Source of the DNA: Dromaius novaehollandiae
Lineage: Eukaryota; Chordata; Aves; Casuariiformes; Dromaiidae
NCBI RefSeq assembly: GCF_036370855.1
Contig: NC_088102.1
Coordinates: 16,473,001 to 16,537,000, forward strand
DNA length: 64,000 nucleotides
Direction: 5' to 3'
A program made the position numbers and the translations under genes. Under the pieces are notes generated by a model, which did not search any database, had not been told where the DNA came from, and was given only the letters and a program-made list of their open reading frames with translations. This document shows positions 36,801 through 51,600 of the stretch, piece by piece (within the stretch, counting starts at the first letter, position 1; each line of letters opens with the position of its first letter).

Positions 36801-39800
36801 AAAATACATTATTATTTTAAACAATAAAGCAAAGTATGCAGAAGAGATGTTGCCATAGATCTCATTACTGAAATCTTTGGATGAGTTACAAGTACACTGC
36901 TTTGCAGATACATCTGATCCTGATCAGGTAAAACTGTAGTGATAGAATGCATTTTAAGGGGTATACCTCAATAAAAATGTTTAGACTAAGTCAAAAACCA
37001 CATGACTTTGGTTCACACATGGACGATACTGGTACTTTTGAGTAATGGCAATTTTTATGGCACTTTTTCAGTCTGCAGACTTTACAATTCTTTACAGGCT
37101 TGAATAACTGCTATTTACTCTTTGGAGATGTCCAAGATGAGGTACAAACAATTTAAAAACAATCTCATATGACTGCATACTAACTGCTTTTCTCACTGGA
37201 ATATCTTTCTGCTTTGCAATTATGATAAAGAAATATTTCACTAACTTTTTACTTCATATTATATTAACTGTGTTCTCAGTTCTGAGAAGTAAAGATGATA
37301 TAATTAAAAAAAAAACTGGTCAAGAATCTAAAGATTCTGAATAATCAGTTGTTACTTATTTATCAATTTATAATGTAAATAAAATGTACAAAAAAAAAAC
37401 AGATAGATGAAACATCTACCATTAAAAAAAATTACAATATTTAAACATATAGCTTTTAATAGCTGAATTGATTAAGATATTCCTTATACATGTGCAGCCA
37501 CACACATTTCAATATAGTTGTATAATTTCACAATTGTATTTAAGCTTTTAATAAGGTAAATACAAATGGAGAAGGCATGATTCTTGCTTTTAAAAGGATC
37601 TGCAAGTTCCAAGGGACAAATTTATTGCATGATTCGCTATTTGTATAGGGTTGCACTAGTTACCTAAATCCCACTTTAGTACTTGGTGTTTCCTACTCCC
37701 ATTCTGTTCCATGCTTTGTTTGATTCCATCTAATAACTCTTGTGCTTCTTCTATGTTTTCACTCTCCTCCTCATCATCTTCTCCCTCTTCTCCCATATCA
37801 TCTGCTTCTACTTCCTTGGGAGCCACAATTTTTTCCTGAAGACAACAATATGAATGGACTCAGAAATACTATGGTTAAATTTTATTTTATACACAGATAC
37901 AATAAAAGGAACCCCCCTCTAAAAAAAAAAAAAAAAAAAAAAAACCCAAAACACATTCCATTCTATATCTTAATTTCAAATATGTTCCTGTGCGGTAAGG
38001 TAATGAGCAACTTGCAATCACTAAAAAGACCTGAGTGCATCCCCCAGAGGTGATAGTATGTTAAAAGATCTTTCCATTCTAATATAGTTTACTAAAACTA
38101 TTTAGTTTTTTTAGGTCAGAAAAGTGAGAAAGCGAGTAATGTCAACAGCCATACCCAAACTTACAAAATAATTAGTGTATTCTCATTTCTCAATACATTG
38201 TGTTGGATATGGTTGTTTCCTATGGTCATTCTTAAACTGCTAAATCATGAAATTCTAATTAATTTTAAAAAGATTCCCAACATTCTAAAATCACAGACAC
38301 TAAAATATTAACAATACTAGAAAACAGTTAGCAACACACCAGATTTGCTATTGTTTCAGAAACCACATCTTTTATTTTAATGTGATGCAGCTTGTAGTGC
38401 TTGCAGAGGTTTTCAGCAATGGTAGATTTCCCAACTCCAGGAGGACCATGAATATAAATTTTGAGAGGCTGCAAAAGATAGATAAAAATTTAACATCGTT
38501 CAAACAAAATGGATGGTTTTATTTAAAAGGAACATTCTTTTCCCTATAACTAATAGGAATAATTATCCTTAAATAATTAAAGCTGAAAATGCATTTTAGT
38601 TTATTTTACGCTAAGTATTTATCATCTCCTTGAATATCTCCTATATCTTCCACTGACTTTGAGTTACACACTTATTTAATTTAATGGTACAATTTCACCT
38701 TTGAAGAAATAGTGTTGTTTGTGTTGTTCTACTTACTAAACTCACAGACTAACTTATGGTAGCGCTATTAGGGTTTGAAGGCTCAAAAGGGACAAAACAC
38801 AACTCCATAAACAGAACAAAATAAGACATCTTAAACCTCAAGATGCAGTGGATTTTGGAACAAGTTGGCAGATATTTTACTATCCAAATGCAATAGCTCC
38901 ATTCCACAACTCAAGTAGAGTTGCAGTCATCACAGCTGTTATTTTAACTTTAAAAATTTCAGCCCCATCATAATTCCAAGTTACTAACGATTTCTCCAAT
39001 TTCTGTTTACCAAAGATTCAGCCTACTGTCCTGACAGAGGTTGAATAACTGTAACCACTGTGTATACATTTAGTAAATATATCATGCAACAATGTAACTC
39101 AAAACCATACATGATAAACTCGCTATCCTAATTCAGAAAGTCTGACAGTGCAAACTCTGAAACTTCAATAGAGTAGTGGTCTAGCAAACAGAGGTCTAGC
39201 TAGACTTCTGTCTCCTACTTGGCATGCCTATATTTTGTGTTGAATTTTTTGAATTACATACATACACACACAGATACAGAAGTTTAACCCAAACTCAGAC
39301 CTGAAAATCCTTTCTGGTGTATGCAGGTACTTTCAGGGAACAGCTTTCAACAAACAATATAAGTTATATTTTGTTTTACACCTCCTGAACCCATCAAAGT
39401 TTTAACAAGATTTAGACACTAAACAGCTTTATCATACCAAAGACAATCAGTAATTGTATGAATGCTAGCATCTTTCTGTACCTTTGAATAACTACTTCCC
39501 TACATAGCTAAATATTTAGGAATTCTGTATTCAGGTAACAGAAAATAGCAAAGTTGTTTGGTACATTACAAAATGGAGGGAGGTAAAATAACAGTTATAT
39601 GGCAGCTGAATATCTTGATTCACTAAGTATAACGAGGGACACAAAATACTCTCCTAACTACTGAATCTATTACAAAAAAGTTTAAATAAAAAGATATACT
39701 TATTGCATTCTAAAAACAAAATATACCAGGGATGTCATATATATTGCATACAGAAACTAATTCCAAGGCAGCAGCTTCTCCATCAGGAAGCTTATTTTCA

Positions 39801-42649
39801 CTTACAGGGTTTCAGTTTTAGGCTAAACAAAAAGAAAATTGTAGTGACATGTTTTAACTAGTATTCTCTTTAAACTTCAATTTAATTTTCAGTTTATATG
39901 TCCTCTTATTTTGCTTCTCTATCAGTCTTCCAAGTGTTTTCACTTAAAGAAATAACAGTATGTGTTTATATAATCACTTCTATTTGAAAAAGAGAACACT
40001 TTAGAATAGCATACGCCAAGCCATTACCAGTAATCCTCGACTTTCCTTGTACTCTTTGAGGATTTCTTCAATGTTCTCCACCAATCCTGTCTGAGCAACC
40101 CACTTAATGCTGAAATTGTCTTTCAGAAACATAGCCTCCATTCGTAGGTTCACAAGTAACATATCCAAATGTGATTGCTGAATGAACAAAAGTACATTTT
40201 GTTTTACAGACCTAAGCTATGCATGTTAAAAGGGCAATGTTGGTTACCTTGCACTGGGATGGGACTGGGATGGACTGGAGAGAACAGAAAGAATAAAAGC
40301 ATAGGAGAAGAAGGTTTTTGCACAAAGCAAACCAGAAATGTTAAGCTTTTTTAAAATTTAAAGATCTTTCAATGTGCATTTATATTTAAGTATTCTCATC
40401 AACTACTGGAATAGTAACCACTGAGCAATTATTCTGCACTGTACAGAGGTTCCATATTATTGCAGAAAGCAATCTTTTTCATAAATCTATCAAGCACCAT
40501 CTTCAAACTAGCAGGGGTCTCACTTTTTTTTTTTTTTTCTCCTCCTATGAACAGTTTATTCCATATAAATACATGAATGTAACATAATTTACATGCGCTG
40601 TGTTCATCAGCCTTCACAGCACCTCATTATTAACATTTTTTGTTTGTTTTTGTGATTTTATGTAGGTTTTGTAAGACTGCTCCTGTATGCTCAATGCAGC
40701 AGTGACATCAGTGTTTCTCTGCTTCTCTGAATCAGGCTGTAACTCCACAAAATGCTCTGTTCTAGGATGCTTAAACTTTCAGTTTATTTATTTTGTAAAT
40801 TTAAACATACTGTAGATACTTTTTAGGCATGTTTTAGGGTAACACTTTTGTATTGAAATAAATAAGGAAATAATATATTTCATGGTACTATACTTTAAGT
40901 TTACATCCCTTCCTTACATAATAAAAGAAAAAAATGTACTAACTGTTAACTCTTTGCTCAAGAATGCATTTTCTCTTGGAATCATCTTGATTTTTCCAGG
41001 TCCAACATTTTTGCTGATACACTATCAAGAAAAAAAGTATAATACATAAATAAATTCAGATTCTTTGAAAAAAGTGAACAGGATTTCTGGGGATAATATC
41101 TGTGTTTTAAATTTTACTTTACACTATACTTGAAAAATCAGTACACTGACTTGAAATACCAACATTATATTTACTTTAATATTAGTATTAAATACCTCTG
41201 TTTTGCTATATATCAAGCCCTCTGCACTAAAAACCCGAAGTGTTGTAAAGCTCTTAAATCTATATAGGACTTCCTACTGCTAAGATCTAATTGAAGACCT
41301 ATTTTATTTCCCAGCACTTCCATTTCAGAGTCTTGAAACGTTTAATTTTGTTGAGAATCAGGAAAGGTTTCGAGGTCAATGGAACAACACCAATAACTCT
41401 CCATATTAGTATTTTCATTGCATCTGTAGATAGATAAGTTGTTAGTTATTCCTACAGCCCTTTAACAATAGCTTTAAAAAAATGACTAGATTTCATAAAA
41501 ACATAAGAATGGCTTTACAGGACCAGATCAAATCTGCATATATCCCAGTGTTCTATCTCCAATAGTGGCCATTAGTGGATGTCTAAATAAAAGCAAGAAC
41601 ACAAAAAGTGCATATGATACTCCTTCCTAATACTCTCCTAGCCTTTAGCTATTTTCATCCCAGAAAATTCCTAAAGTAGAAACGGCTTCTGTGTATTTAG
41701 TAACTCTCATGGTATTTCTCTCCAATGTACTTCTCCAGTCTTCCCCTGTGCTGGTACAGCTCCCAGCCAAGGTAGCTCTCTGCAGAACTCTACTGATGTC
41801 TTCCTGTTACTATAAGAACCGTCCATTTACTACTGCCCTCTATTTCATATCTTTAAAACAATTATAGACTCATGAAAAGACTGACTCTCTTTTCCTAGGG
41901 TGCCTATTAGCTTCTCAACTGCTTTTGGTGAAGCGCTGCTTTGAAAGCCTTTGAGAAATTCAAGTAGACTACATCAGCTCGCTCATCCTTGTCTGTATTT
42001 GCTGGTTACTTTAAAGAACTTCAGTAGGTTTCCAAAGTAGGTTTTTCCTTAACAACAGCCACATTGACTCTTCCCAAATAGATGATATGTCTCTGTGTGT
42101 CCTTTAATGCATTTACTTATTACAGTTTCTAATAACGTACCTGGTTATTGGCCAATGGTATTACGCATGCTGGTGTGTAATTCCCCAAACCTTTCAGGAA
42201 CCTTTCTTTCTATATTGGCATCATATTTATCATGAATCAGTTTTCAAGTGCCACGACAATGCTAAGCAGGAGGTTGTACATGTGAATTAGCAATTAAGTT
42301 ATTTCATCCTTCTGTTATTTCATAACTGTTCGGTGAATACCATGAGATTCTAGTGATTTGTTAGTGTTCATTTTGTCAGTCCATTCTATAACCTTTTTTA
42401 CAGTCATTTCAGTTTTATACAGATCCTCTAATGAGTCATCCACAAAGAGATTCTGAAACATCAAGATGTTTCCAAATTCTTATCCACTCACACTAATACA
42501 AAGTATCTCTGCTGTTGTCTTATCTTCTCTCAGTGCTCATTTTATACCATAACCATCTATTGGCCGTATAGATTTTCTGGCAGGCTTTTTGTTCCTTAAG
42601 TGCTGAAGACAGACTATTCAATCTAATTCTTTTTTGACAGTAAATCTTC

Positions 42650-42680
<31 letters not shown>

Positions 42681-45600
42681 TGGCCTGCTTTATTGTGGTT
42701 CTTACATGTATCCTGCCAGATTTTATGGTCGTTTCTATTTTCTTCATCCGGACATAACTACAACTTTTTCAAGGCTGCCACCTTGTCTCACTCGGCTTAC
42801 AGTTTAACTATGGCAATTTTAATTTTCTCTTTCTCAAGCTTTTCTTTCTGGGTAGCATGCAATGGCCCTACACTTCTAATAATGTAACTTTCAATAGCCT
42901 CTGCCATCCTCTAAGGATTTAATATTGTTAGCCTCTTTTATGCTCATTTTTATGTAACAGGTGCATTTTATATATTTTTTGTGTGTTATTATGGTTGACC
43001 ACAACTGCACTGAATATTTTGACCATTGTTTCTTCCAAAGGAACGTTGACCAACTGCCTTCCGGTCAATTAAACAAATTGGAAGATAGTTTGTTTTTTCC
43101 AAGCATCTTGAAATAAAGATCAGAAATAATCTGAATATCCTCCTGCCAAATCAAGGGCAGATCATTTTAAAAGACTTTGAACATCTAATTGCAGAACTGT
43201 GAATCCCACAACAATATCTAATTCAGCAGAGCTTTCTTAAGTAACTCTTCTACTGAGGTTACCCAGACTTTTATCAAAGTTGGCCTTGCTGAATCTGGTC
43301 CAAATAATGCATTTTGTTTAAAGGACACAAGTCTTACAAAATTTCAAAATATGTTTTATATCAGTTGCTATACAAGATAATTCAGGAAGACCCAGAGACA
43401 CCTATTTCAGTAAAATGTATAGCTTTCAAAACCTTACAAATGTCTGAAAAAAGAATTAAATCTCTTACCTTTATTAATTCTTTAAGAGTGTGCATAGATT
43501 CATCTACTGCAACTATGTAGTGAGTCTTTGGCCTATGGTCTGCTATGTTTTGTAACACCCTAAAACATAGCAAGTACAGTCAAAGTAACAATAGTTAGGG
43601 AAGCAGATTGGCGGATTCAGCTTTTAGCACTAAACATGTTTCAAAAACAGTCCAAAGACAAAGGATACGTAGAGCCTTGGAGAACTTTTCAGAACATGAC
43701 AATTTCATATATATTTTCCTTCATAAGAAGCATAACTAGATATTCTACTTGGCCAAAAGTCCCAAGAATAAAAAGTAACATCTCTAGAAAATATTAATTA
43801 AGCTACTGCAGAATCCATGATCCAGTTCTGTGAGTTAACTGACACCATGTTCTAGTTTCAGTATCGCCGGTAATTTCTTACGAGCACAGCACCAGTGCAA
43901 GTCAGACAAAACTTCCAGAAGGCCTAGCTAGTACTAAAGAAACTGAAATCTCTGTTTGACTCAACCAGAAGAGCCAAATGGTGTTCTTAAAAAAAACAAA
44001 ACTAAAAGTCTCAGTACTCTCCTGGAAGATTTAGTTTTGTTACCTAGCTAGGAATCAACTATTTTTCAGGTGAAACTTTATCTACTTACGCGGCTAAATC
44101 AAGAACATGAATGGTTGGAATAAAATTGTTTCCATCTCCAAAAACAGGTATTGAAGGAGTCTCACTAAGCCAAGCCATCTGAAAATACAAACAGGGAGTG
44201 AAATGAGAAGGAAAAAATTACTTTTAACTAGAGCTGAAAAAAGGAATATTTGTGTGCTTGGCAAACCTATGTATTCAGGATTTTAATGTTCAGTTTCTTG
44301 AATGATTAAGGGAAGCTGTAGTAAAGAAAACAATTCTGAGGAATGCTGACTGACGGCTGATGAAAAACAAGAAGCTTTTTTTAAACAATACTCCTTGGTC
44401 TTGAAAAAAGGTTATTTTTAGTACTTTGTATCTCAAATAAAAAAATGCTTGGAAAAAAAAAGAAAGATGTTTTTCCCAATTCCTGCAGTCCATTGATTTG
44501 GCAGACATTTTCTAACTACACAGTGCATACTGGGATACTGTTCAAAAACTAGGGAAAAACTAAAAAGAGTTTAGATAAAAAAATGGAAATAGCTTTCCTT
44601 GTAGCTAGAACACATTTCAAAGGGAACAAAATATCAGTTCTGGTCATAAAAGCACTAAGTTTATGATAGCAAAGCTATTAGAAATGCATTCCATTCCATT
44701 GCAGTTTACCCTTAGAAATTAAATTAACCTTCAAAATTATCTTGGATGTCTACCTTAAAAAAATAATGCAAGATTCCTTCTCCAGCTCCATACTGAAGTC
44801 CTGAAGCAACAACATAAGTTGAAAATTTACGTTTGTTCTGTGAAATAAAATCAACAAGAAAGTTTTTATAAAAATATGGTATTGTAAATGGGACAGCAGC
44901 TTACCTTGAAACTTGAGTACTCGAGTACTATATAGGAAGTGCTTAAATTATATCACTTAAGGACTGGAGTCAGATCAATTTTTACATAACTTTCAGTTAT
45001 ATGTCATATTGCTAATATTTCCTCAAAAAGAATGTTGCTATCAGAACTGATCTGTCTACACTTGAACAGAGATTCTAAAAAAATTCTTAAGAGTACTCAT
45101 GCTTCAACATTCTGGTTTCAGGGAAAAAAATTCTGAAAACCCTTGAAGCTTTTATTTATTGGCATTATACTTGTATTTGACTTTCTGAAGGTGTGGGAAA
45201 TGCTGGTTCAGTACTTTTATAATCACTTTACATTCATTTTGAGATATAATTTTAAACAAAATAAGTGGATTATATCAGTGTCTTCCTAAACACAGATCAT
45301 GATCAACCTCCAAATTTTTTGCTGACCATTATGCAAACCCTGTCATAAATTTGTCTCTCATGTTTATGTAAAATGTTACCACTTGGATCAGTGTTGAAGA
45401 TGGCTATACATAGAAAATAAACACTTTTAAAATCATCTTAATAATGAAAACTTCAAAGTGAATCTTTTAAATGAGGACCAGTCATTCTGAAATATTTAAA
45501 ACTGAAACAAAATCATTAAGTAATTTTCATGTTGTAAAGATTCTAGATATTATCTTATCTGCATAACACTAATTAGCCTGCATTTACCTCCAAAGGCAGT

Positions 45601-48600
45601 AAATGCCCAGATTTGATATCTATATTTTGTGAAGGGGGGAGGGGGGAAAGGCAGCATCTTTTGATATCATCTTTAAAGTATTTCAGAAACAAAACTAAGA
45701 ACTCTGTCAGCCAATCTTCGATTATAGAAGCAAAGCATCATATGAAGGGATGCCATGTTATACAGCAACGTATTTGTATCTGTGTACATGTTTTTATGTA
45801 GCTACCTATAAAATTAAACTTTGTAATAAAAACTGTATCTCAACTCAGTTGAATGCAACAGCTTTTTAGTAATTGTGTGAAACAGATTAAAATCACAAGA
45901 GATCACAGATGGCAAAAGAGTTCCTAAACTTAGTTTGCTTGGGTAATACTATGACAGAAAGTAGCTGTTTGTACCCAAAGAGCAGCAACTCCCAGCTTTG
46001 TTGTGGACTGTACGCAAGCCCCAGGAGGAGGAGGCATGCTGTAAGTTCCATCTCCTGGAAGGAAAAAAATACCTCTTTGGAAGCACAGGAGAGGCCATTT
46101 GTCATCTCCTCTAAAGAGGAAGGTAACAAGCAGGATTTGCCTAGCATATGTCTTTGCAGTAACTTCTGTGCCATTTGTAGAACACAAACCAGTTTGGCAC
46201 CCTCTGCTATAGCTCACTGAAATACAAACTTTCAACATAGGTCCAGGTCATTGGTAAAGACCTTCAAGTTTCTGTGTAATATTCATTAAAGCCACTAGAT
46301 GTCACATTCTAGCCATTATAATCAGTTTTGGAGTCCCCCCCACCTATCTCTAGCAAAACGATTGAGGTGGGAAATAGGTCAAAACTCATGGACTCAGGAA
46401 CTGGGATACCACTGAACACGCAGGTGGGAAATGAAGAGATGTTCTCTCCGTGGCAGATGTTCCTGCAGAGTTTTGAATTCAGCAGGACCTTGGAGACAGT
46501 GACTTCTCTCAGAGAAACACAGCCTGGATCCCCTGCCACACAGGTAAAGGTTGTGATAAAAGCACAGATTTTCAGCTCACAACTCTTGCTGAATTTAAAG
46601 AAAAGTATAGGTGGGAGACATCCTAACTGAGAGAGGTGAAGTCTTGCCTAAACAACAAGAGCTGTTGGATTGAACTCCAAATGGAGGTAAGAAAAGGGCT
46701 AAGAAACCCTTCTACTCTTAGGGGCAAGATTTTGTCTATATGACTGACATGGGTACTGAATCCTAGCATTTTCTGCTGTTCTATTTGCAGGACAGTAGTT
46801 ACACTGCCAGTCAAGGACCTTTCTTTCATAAATGGCACATTCTCCAGATGCCAGTGAATTTAGGTACTACTAAGAACTGTAACCCAGAAATCTTCAGCTA
46901 TCAACGGAGCAAGATAATTCTGATCTGCTGAGAACAGATGCTGAAGAGACTTCCTGTTCCAAAGTACTTCCAGAAATTAAGCAGGGGCAATGACACCCGT
47001 TGATGCAGATCCTGGAGGAAAAAGGGCTCTATTTGGAAGGCCTGCAAGAGGCATATCTTCAAAATACCCAAATAGCAGTACTTAGTGGAACAATCTGTAG
47101 CAGTACCCTGTCTTCTTAACAGACATTCAGCATTGCAAACATTTAAAAGCTAATTGTATATGAATACCTTTATTAGCTTGGTTATGTAGTGATTCAGCAC
47201 TTAAGAATACTCAAACAAATTGGGCCAATGGGTCATCTATGGGCTATTGGTTGCAGAACTCATTATGAAGTTCAGTGGACCTTGTTGCAATTTTCATGTT
47301 TCTAATATCACAAATATAAGAGTTATTCCATAATCTTAGACCTCCATGTTAGTGCAGGAAAAGTAACAGTAATTTACCACTCTTTTTTCAAGCTGCAACA
47401 CAAATTTTGCTGGCGTTCTGTAACATTAAACTCATGTAAGAACAAAATACAATTTCTAGTGCTCTTTTCTCAGCAGGGCGTAAGACAACAATTTGTATAT
47501 TCAATTCAGAGCAAAAATAATCTTTTCTTTTCCTGTATAATTAGTCATATAAATTTCTGTTATGGATGCTGAATTATTTCATTTTCACCTACACCTCACT
47601 ATGGAAAATTTAGCACACAAAGAGAGCGACCAAATGCCTTCACCGCACAGCATAGTTCCTTGTCTTCCATTTCTCCTTCCTAACTTCCACAGACTCTAGA
47701 GACAGTGCCAATTTTCTGAAGCCGTGAGGCAGGATCTGAGCCACTGTTGCTATTTATTTAATAATAGCTCCTAAATGCACAAAGAGGTTTGTTCTCTAAG
47801 AAGATTAATAGTCTAATCAGGCAGAGACAAATAAAGGTGAAGGAAATGAATACAAAACACACATAAAGTGATAATATTTGCTCTAGTTATTCTGGGTCAG
47901 CTCTGTGGCCACATTGATTAAAATCAACAAGGTCTCTGCTCCATGCGCTTAGTCTATCCAGGAACATGCTAGGTGTGGCCCAAATTACTAAAGTATTTAC
48001 CAGAACATCTAAGTATTCCAATGAGACAACATAACATGCTATTATTTCAAGACAGATGCTACTTTTCTTTAAAACTATGCTAATATCCCTTTCCTCTACC
48101 TTCTTTCATCCTTGAGCCTTTTTTTCCCAAACAGGCTCCAACTTCAATTCTCTCTGATACAACTACTGAAACAAGTTTTTTTTTTTTTTTTTTTTTTCTT
48201 CTTAAATGAGGTAAGCATCATTTAATCACTACCTAAGGAAAAAAGAATTTGGAAGGTAGAGATTTGTATTATGTAGACAAGTTTCAGAAAAGATTATTAC
48301 CTTCTTTGTACTTGATATTAATAACAGGTATTATTGCATTCATCAAGAGAATAACATACTCTTAAAATTTATTAAAATTGTTGGTAACTTCTGCTATTAA
48401 GATAATGCACTAGGTAAAAAGACCCAATAACCTATACTTAAGCAAATTCTTTACATACAGTTTTTCCAAGTTTGAGAACAAGTTTTTCAGCATTTATGTG
48501 ATCTATAAAGTTAGGATGAGATTTTCTTCTGCGATAATCTTCATCAGTAAAAGCAATTTCTGAATCCTCCTAGGAAGGAAAAACATTACTGCTATACATC

Positions 48601-51600
48601 CCTTAAACAACAATTTTTAAAGGCCAAAATGGTTTAAAAGTTAAACAAAAATCTGTTTTTTTTATTTGAAATTCTTAATACTTCAGCATTTTGAAAACAT
48701 CAATAGTTTGATATTTTCACAGCAAAATTTTTAAAGTACTTCTTATATTTTTAAAAAACATGGAAATTTGTATTATATATAGCATTATATAAACATGAAA
48801 ATTTTTTTGTGTTGTATTGATTTTGTATGACTGAAAGACAGCACATATTGTGGTTAACATAGGTCTTATCTCTTGCCAAACAGTCCCTGACGTTTGCACA
48901 TAAGTCTCCCCACTCTTTGTAGCCCAGTGCCTAAAGCTGTCTAGTGGAGCAAATTTGACAACTTCGGGAGCAAACAGTGGCTCAGGTGCAAGAATTGCAA
49001 GAAAAACAGACTTGCTGAACCTTACTTGCTAGTCTTGAGATTCATACTGGAACGGTTTAATTGCATACATTTAATAGAAAGCATTCAGTGAAAAAGAAAG
49101 GTTTTTTTATTGCTTACTGGGTCAAGGGGTTTGCTTTTTGCCCAGCTCATTATTGTTGAAATGAGGATGAATATCTTCAGTGTCTCAAAACGCTGCATCT
49201 CTGTATGTAGTGCTATTTAATAAAAGAAAAGGATATTTTTATTGTAAACTGTATTACTCAAACAGTATTTTTGCTTTTACATAAAGGTCCCATATAAGCA
49301 GCTTTTTTATAATATTCTACATGATGTCCATTTTTTTTAGCAAATGCTCCTTGCTTGGCTTGGTATAAAATGAATCTAATAAACAAATAATGATATGCCA
49401 ATAAAGAATTACATTAACATGAGGGGAAAAAAAAAACAGTCCATACCAGAAAATGATTCATCTCTACTGACTGCTGAAATATTGAAAGAAAATAAAAGTT
49501 TTTTTTGGTCTCATCAAAACAGAATAATCCACAGAACTCTACAGAAAGTCTCCTTATTTGAGTCTACAGTAAAATAGTTACATGTAGGTTATAGTTTGTT
49601 GATTCCTCTAAAACTTATGATGTTATCACAGTATTTACCCTATGAATACAAGAGCATAATTTAGTTTAACTACAATATAAAGAATAATATTGTACTGCCA
49701 CACCCACTATGACTAGATTTTATAATCAGGAAAAAGCTGCAAAGAGTTTATTAACACTGTTTTTCACTGCAGTTTTGAGTCAAAATGTAGTTAAAATATA
49801 AAATATTGAAATATTATTTGAATATCACGGGAGCAAATTTTCTACCCACTTTCTAATTCGTATAGACAAGATGGCAGTGGATAGTTATTTGGGGAAATAA
49901 CTGCCTACACAGATATGTCACTTAACAGTGTTGGACCATTCTATGACAGCTTCTCAAGCTTATGTATTCTAGAGTGCATTCCAAGGTCTCTTGCTAAATA
50001 ATTGAAAAATTCATGCAGCATATCTCCATCAAGGAACCTAGTTTTATATTATAGTATACTATAAATACCAGATTATTTCATATTACCATACATCTATGGT
50101 AAACTCTGATGGCTGTATAGCAACCAACTTTTTGTTCAGCTGATGGCTGTACTAACCAGAGGCAGCCCATGTTGCTTCCTCAATTTGATTTGCATCCTCA
50201 GTGATATTATATAAAATGATCTCGCACTCAAGCAAATGACTTAGAAGTTCATCTCGAGAAGAGACCTGTGGAAAAAAACAGTTAGAATCCTTCATTAAAA
50301 AAAAAGAAAAGAAAGAAAAGAAAATGTATACAAAATTCCTTTTCTTTTTAAGTTTAACTTACTGATAGAATGTAGTTTTCTCACAGGTAGACTTCTGAAG
50401 AGGATGTTAGAATAATTTATAAGACTGATATCAAACTATGTCAGTGAGATAAAAGTAAGGCTGATGTATAAGTTAAATATTGAAACATCTAATCTACAAC
50501 ATACATTAATATAGTTCAAAAAGAGATAAAATTTTAAGTGGAATTTTAGGATCTATATCTTGAGTGCAATTGTGAGTATCCAAAAGATATTGATGTTTTT
50601 TATAGGTATTTTTAACATCCATCAGCTGGCAGAATGGAAAAGGTCAGAAAAATGTCAGCTTTTCTGCAAAATAAAAAATAATCTTTGTTCAACAAAAATG
50701 ATAGGATGTTGTCTGCATCACTGACAAATGCTCTGCATGAGAGTGGCAATTAAGATTAAATACTACTAGCCATAATTTTCTGATTGAACAACTCAGCTAT
50801 ATAGAAGCTCATATAAAAATTTTCAAATGTTTGAAGAGATTTTGGATAACCAACTTGAGACACTTAAAGGCAATCTTACTGTCAGAAAACGTTAAGCAAT
50901 AACGTTCTTAAAAGCTAGCCCCTTTCAGTTAGCTAAACTTTGAACATATCTTTGTACACAGATGTAGGTATTCAGAATAATTAGTCATTAGTGAAAGTAG
51001 TGATTTCAGTGGATAGTTAGGAAGGGAAGATACTGAATTTGGTCCCAGCAGCAATGTGCTTAAAATGGCGCTAAAATACATAGGAGAGATGAGAGAGATA
51101 CTCAAGGTGTGTGTTTTCAGGGGAAAAGAAAGCAGGCTTGTGGCTCATGGGGTAGATGATATCCTGTTCAAACCAGTCATTTTTTTATCTATTGTAAGTC
51201 CACAAAGTCCCTTAATTTTAACATTTGCTGGATCAGACCCAATGGGGAGTAGATGACAGTGTGCAGGAAGCAGAGGTAATAAAATACAGGCATAAATCTT
51301 CCAGCAGCAACAAGAGACCATTAACATGGGTCATTTTAAATGACTTGCAATATTTCTGACGTTGTCTGATGGTGACCTGAAATATTACTTACTGCATAGG
51401 TTTCTACCGCAAAAGATGGTTTATTGCTCTCCACTTTGGAAAGAGTCCCCACTACTTGGTAGACTCCCTCCTTCGGCCTCTGGCCTCCTTTCAAGTTAGA
51501 AACTTCAGCATCTGACGTATTTTCATCTTCTCCCTCATCCTCTTCTAGGTCTTCAAGCGACGCCCCAACAACGCACTTGGATAAATACTGCAAGGCACAA

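Noticed and set aside
44916-44929. 14-base perfect palindrome AGTACTCGAGTACT
   Set aside because: Real, but too short to distinguish from chance in 64 kb, and no context suggests a function. The same applies to CCCTCTTAAGAGGG at 9653-9666.
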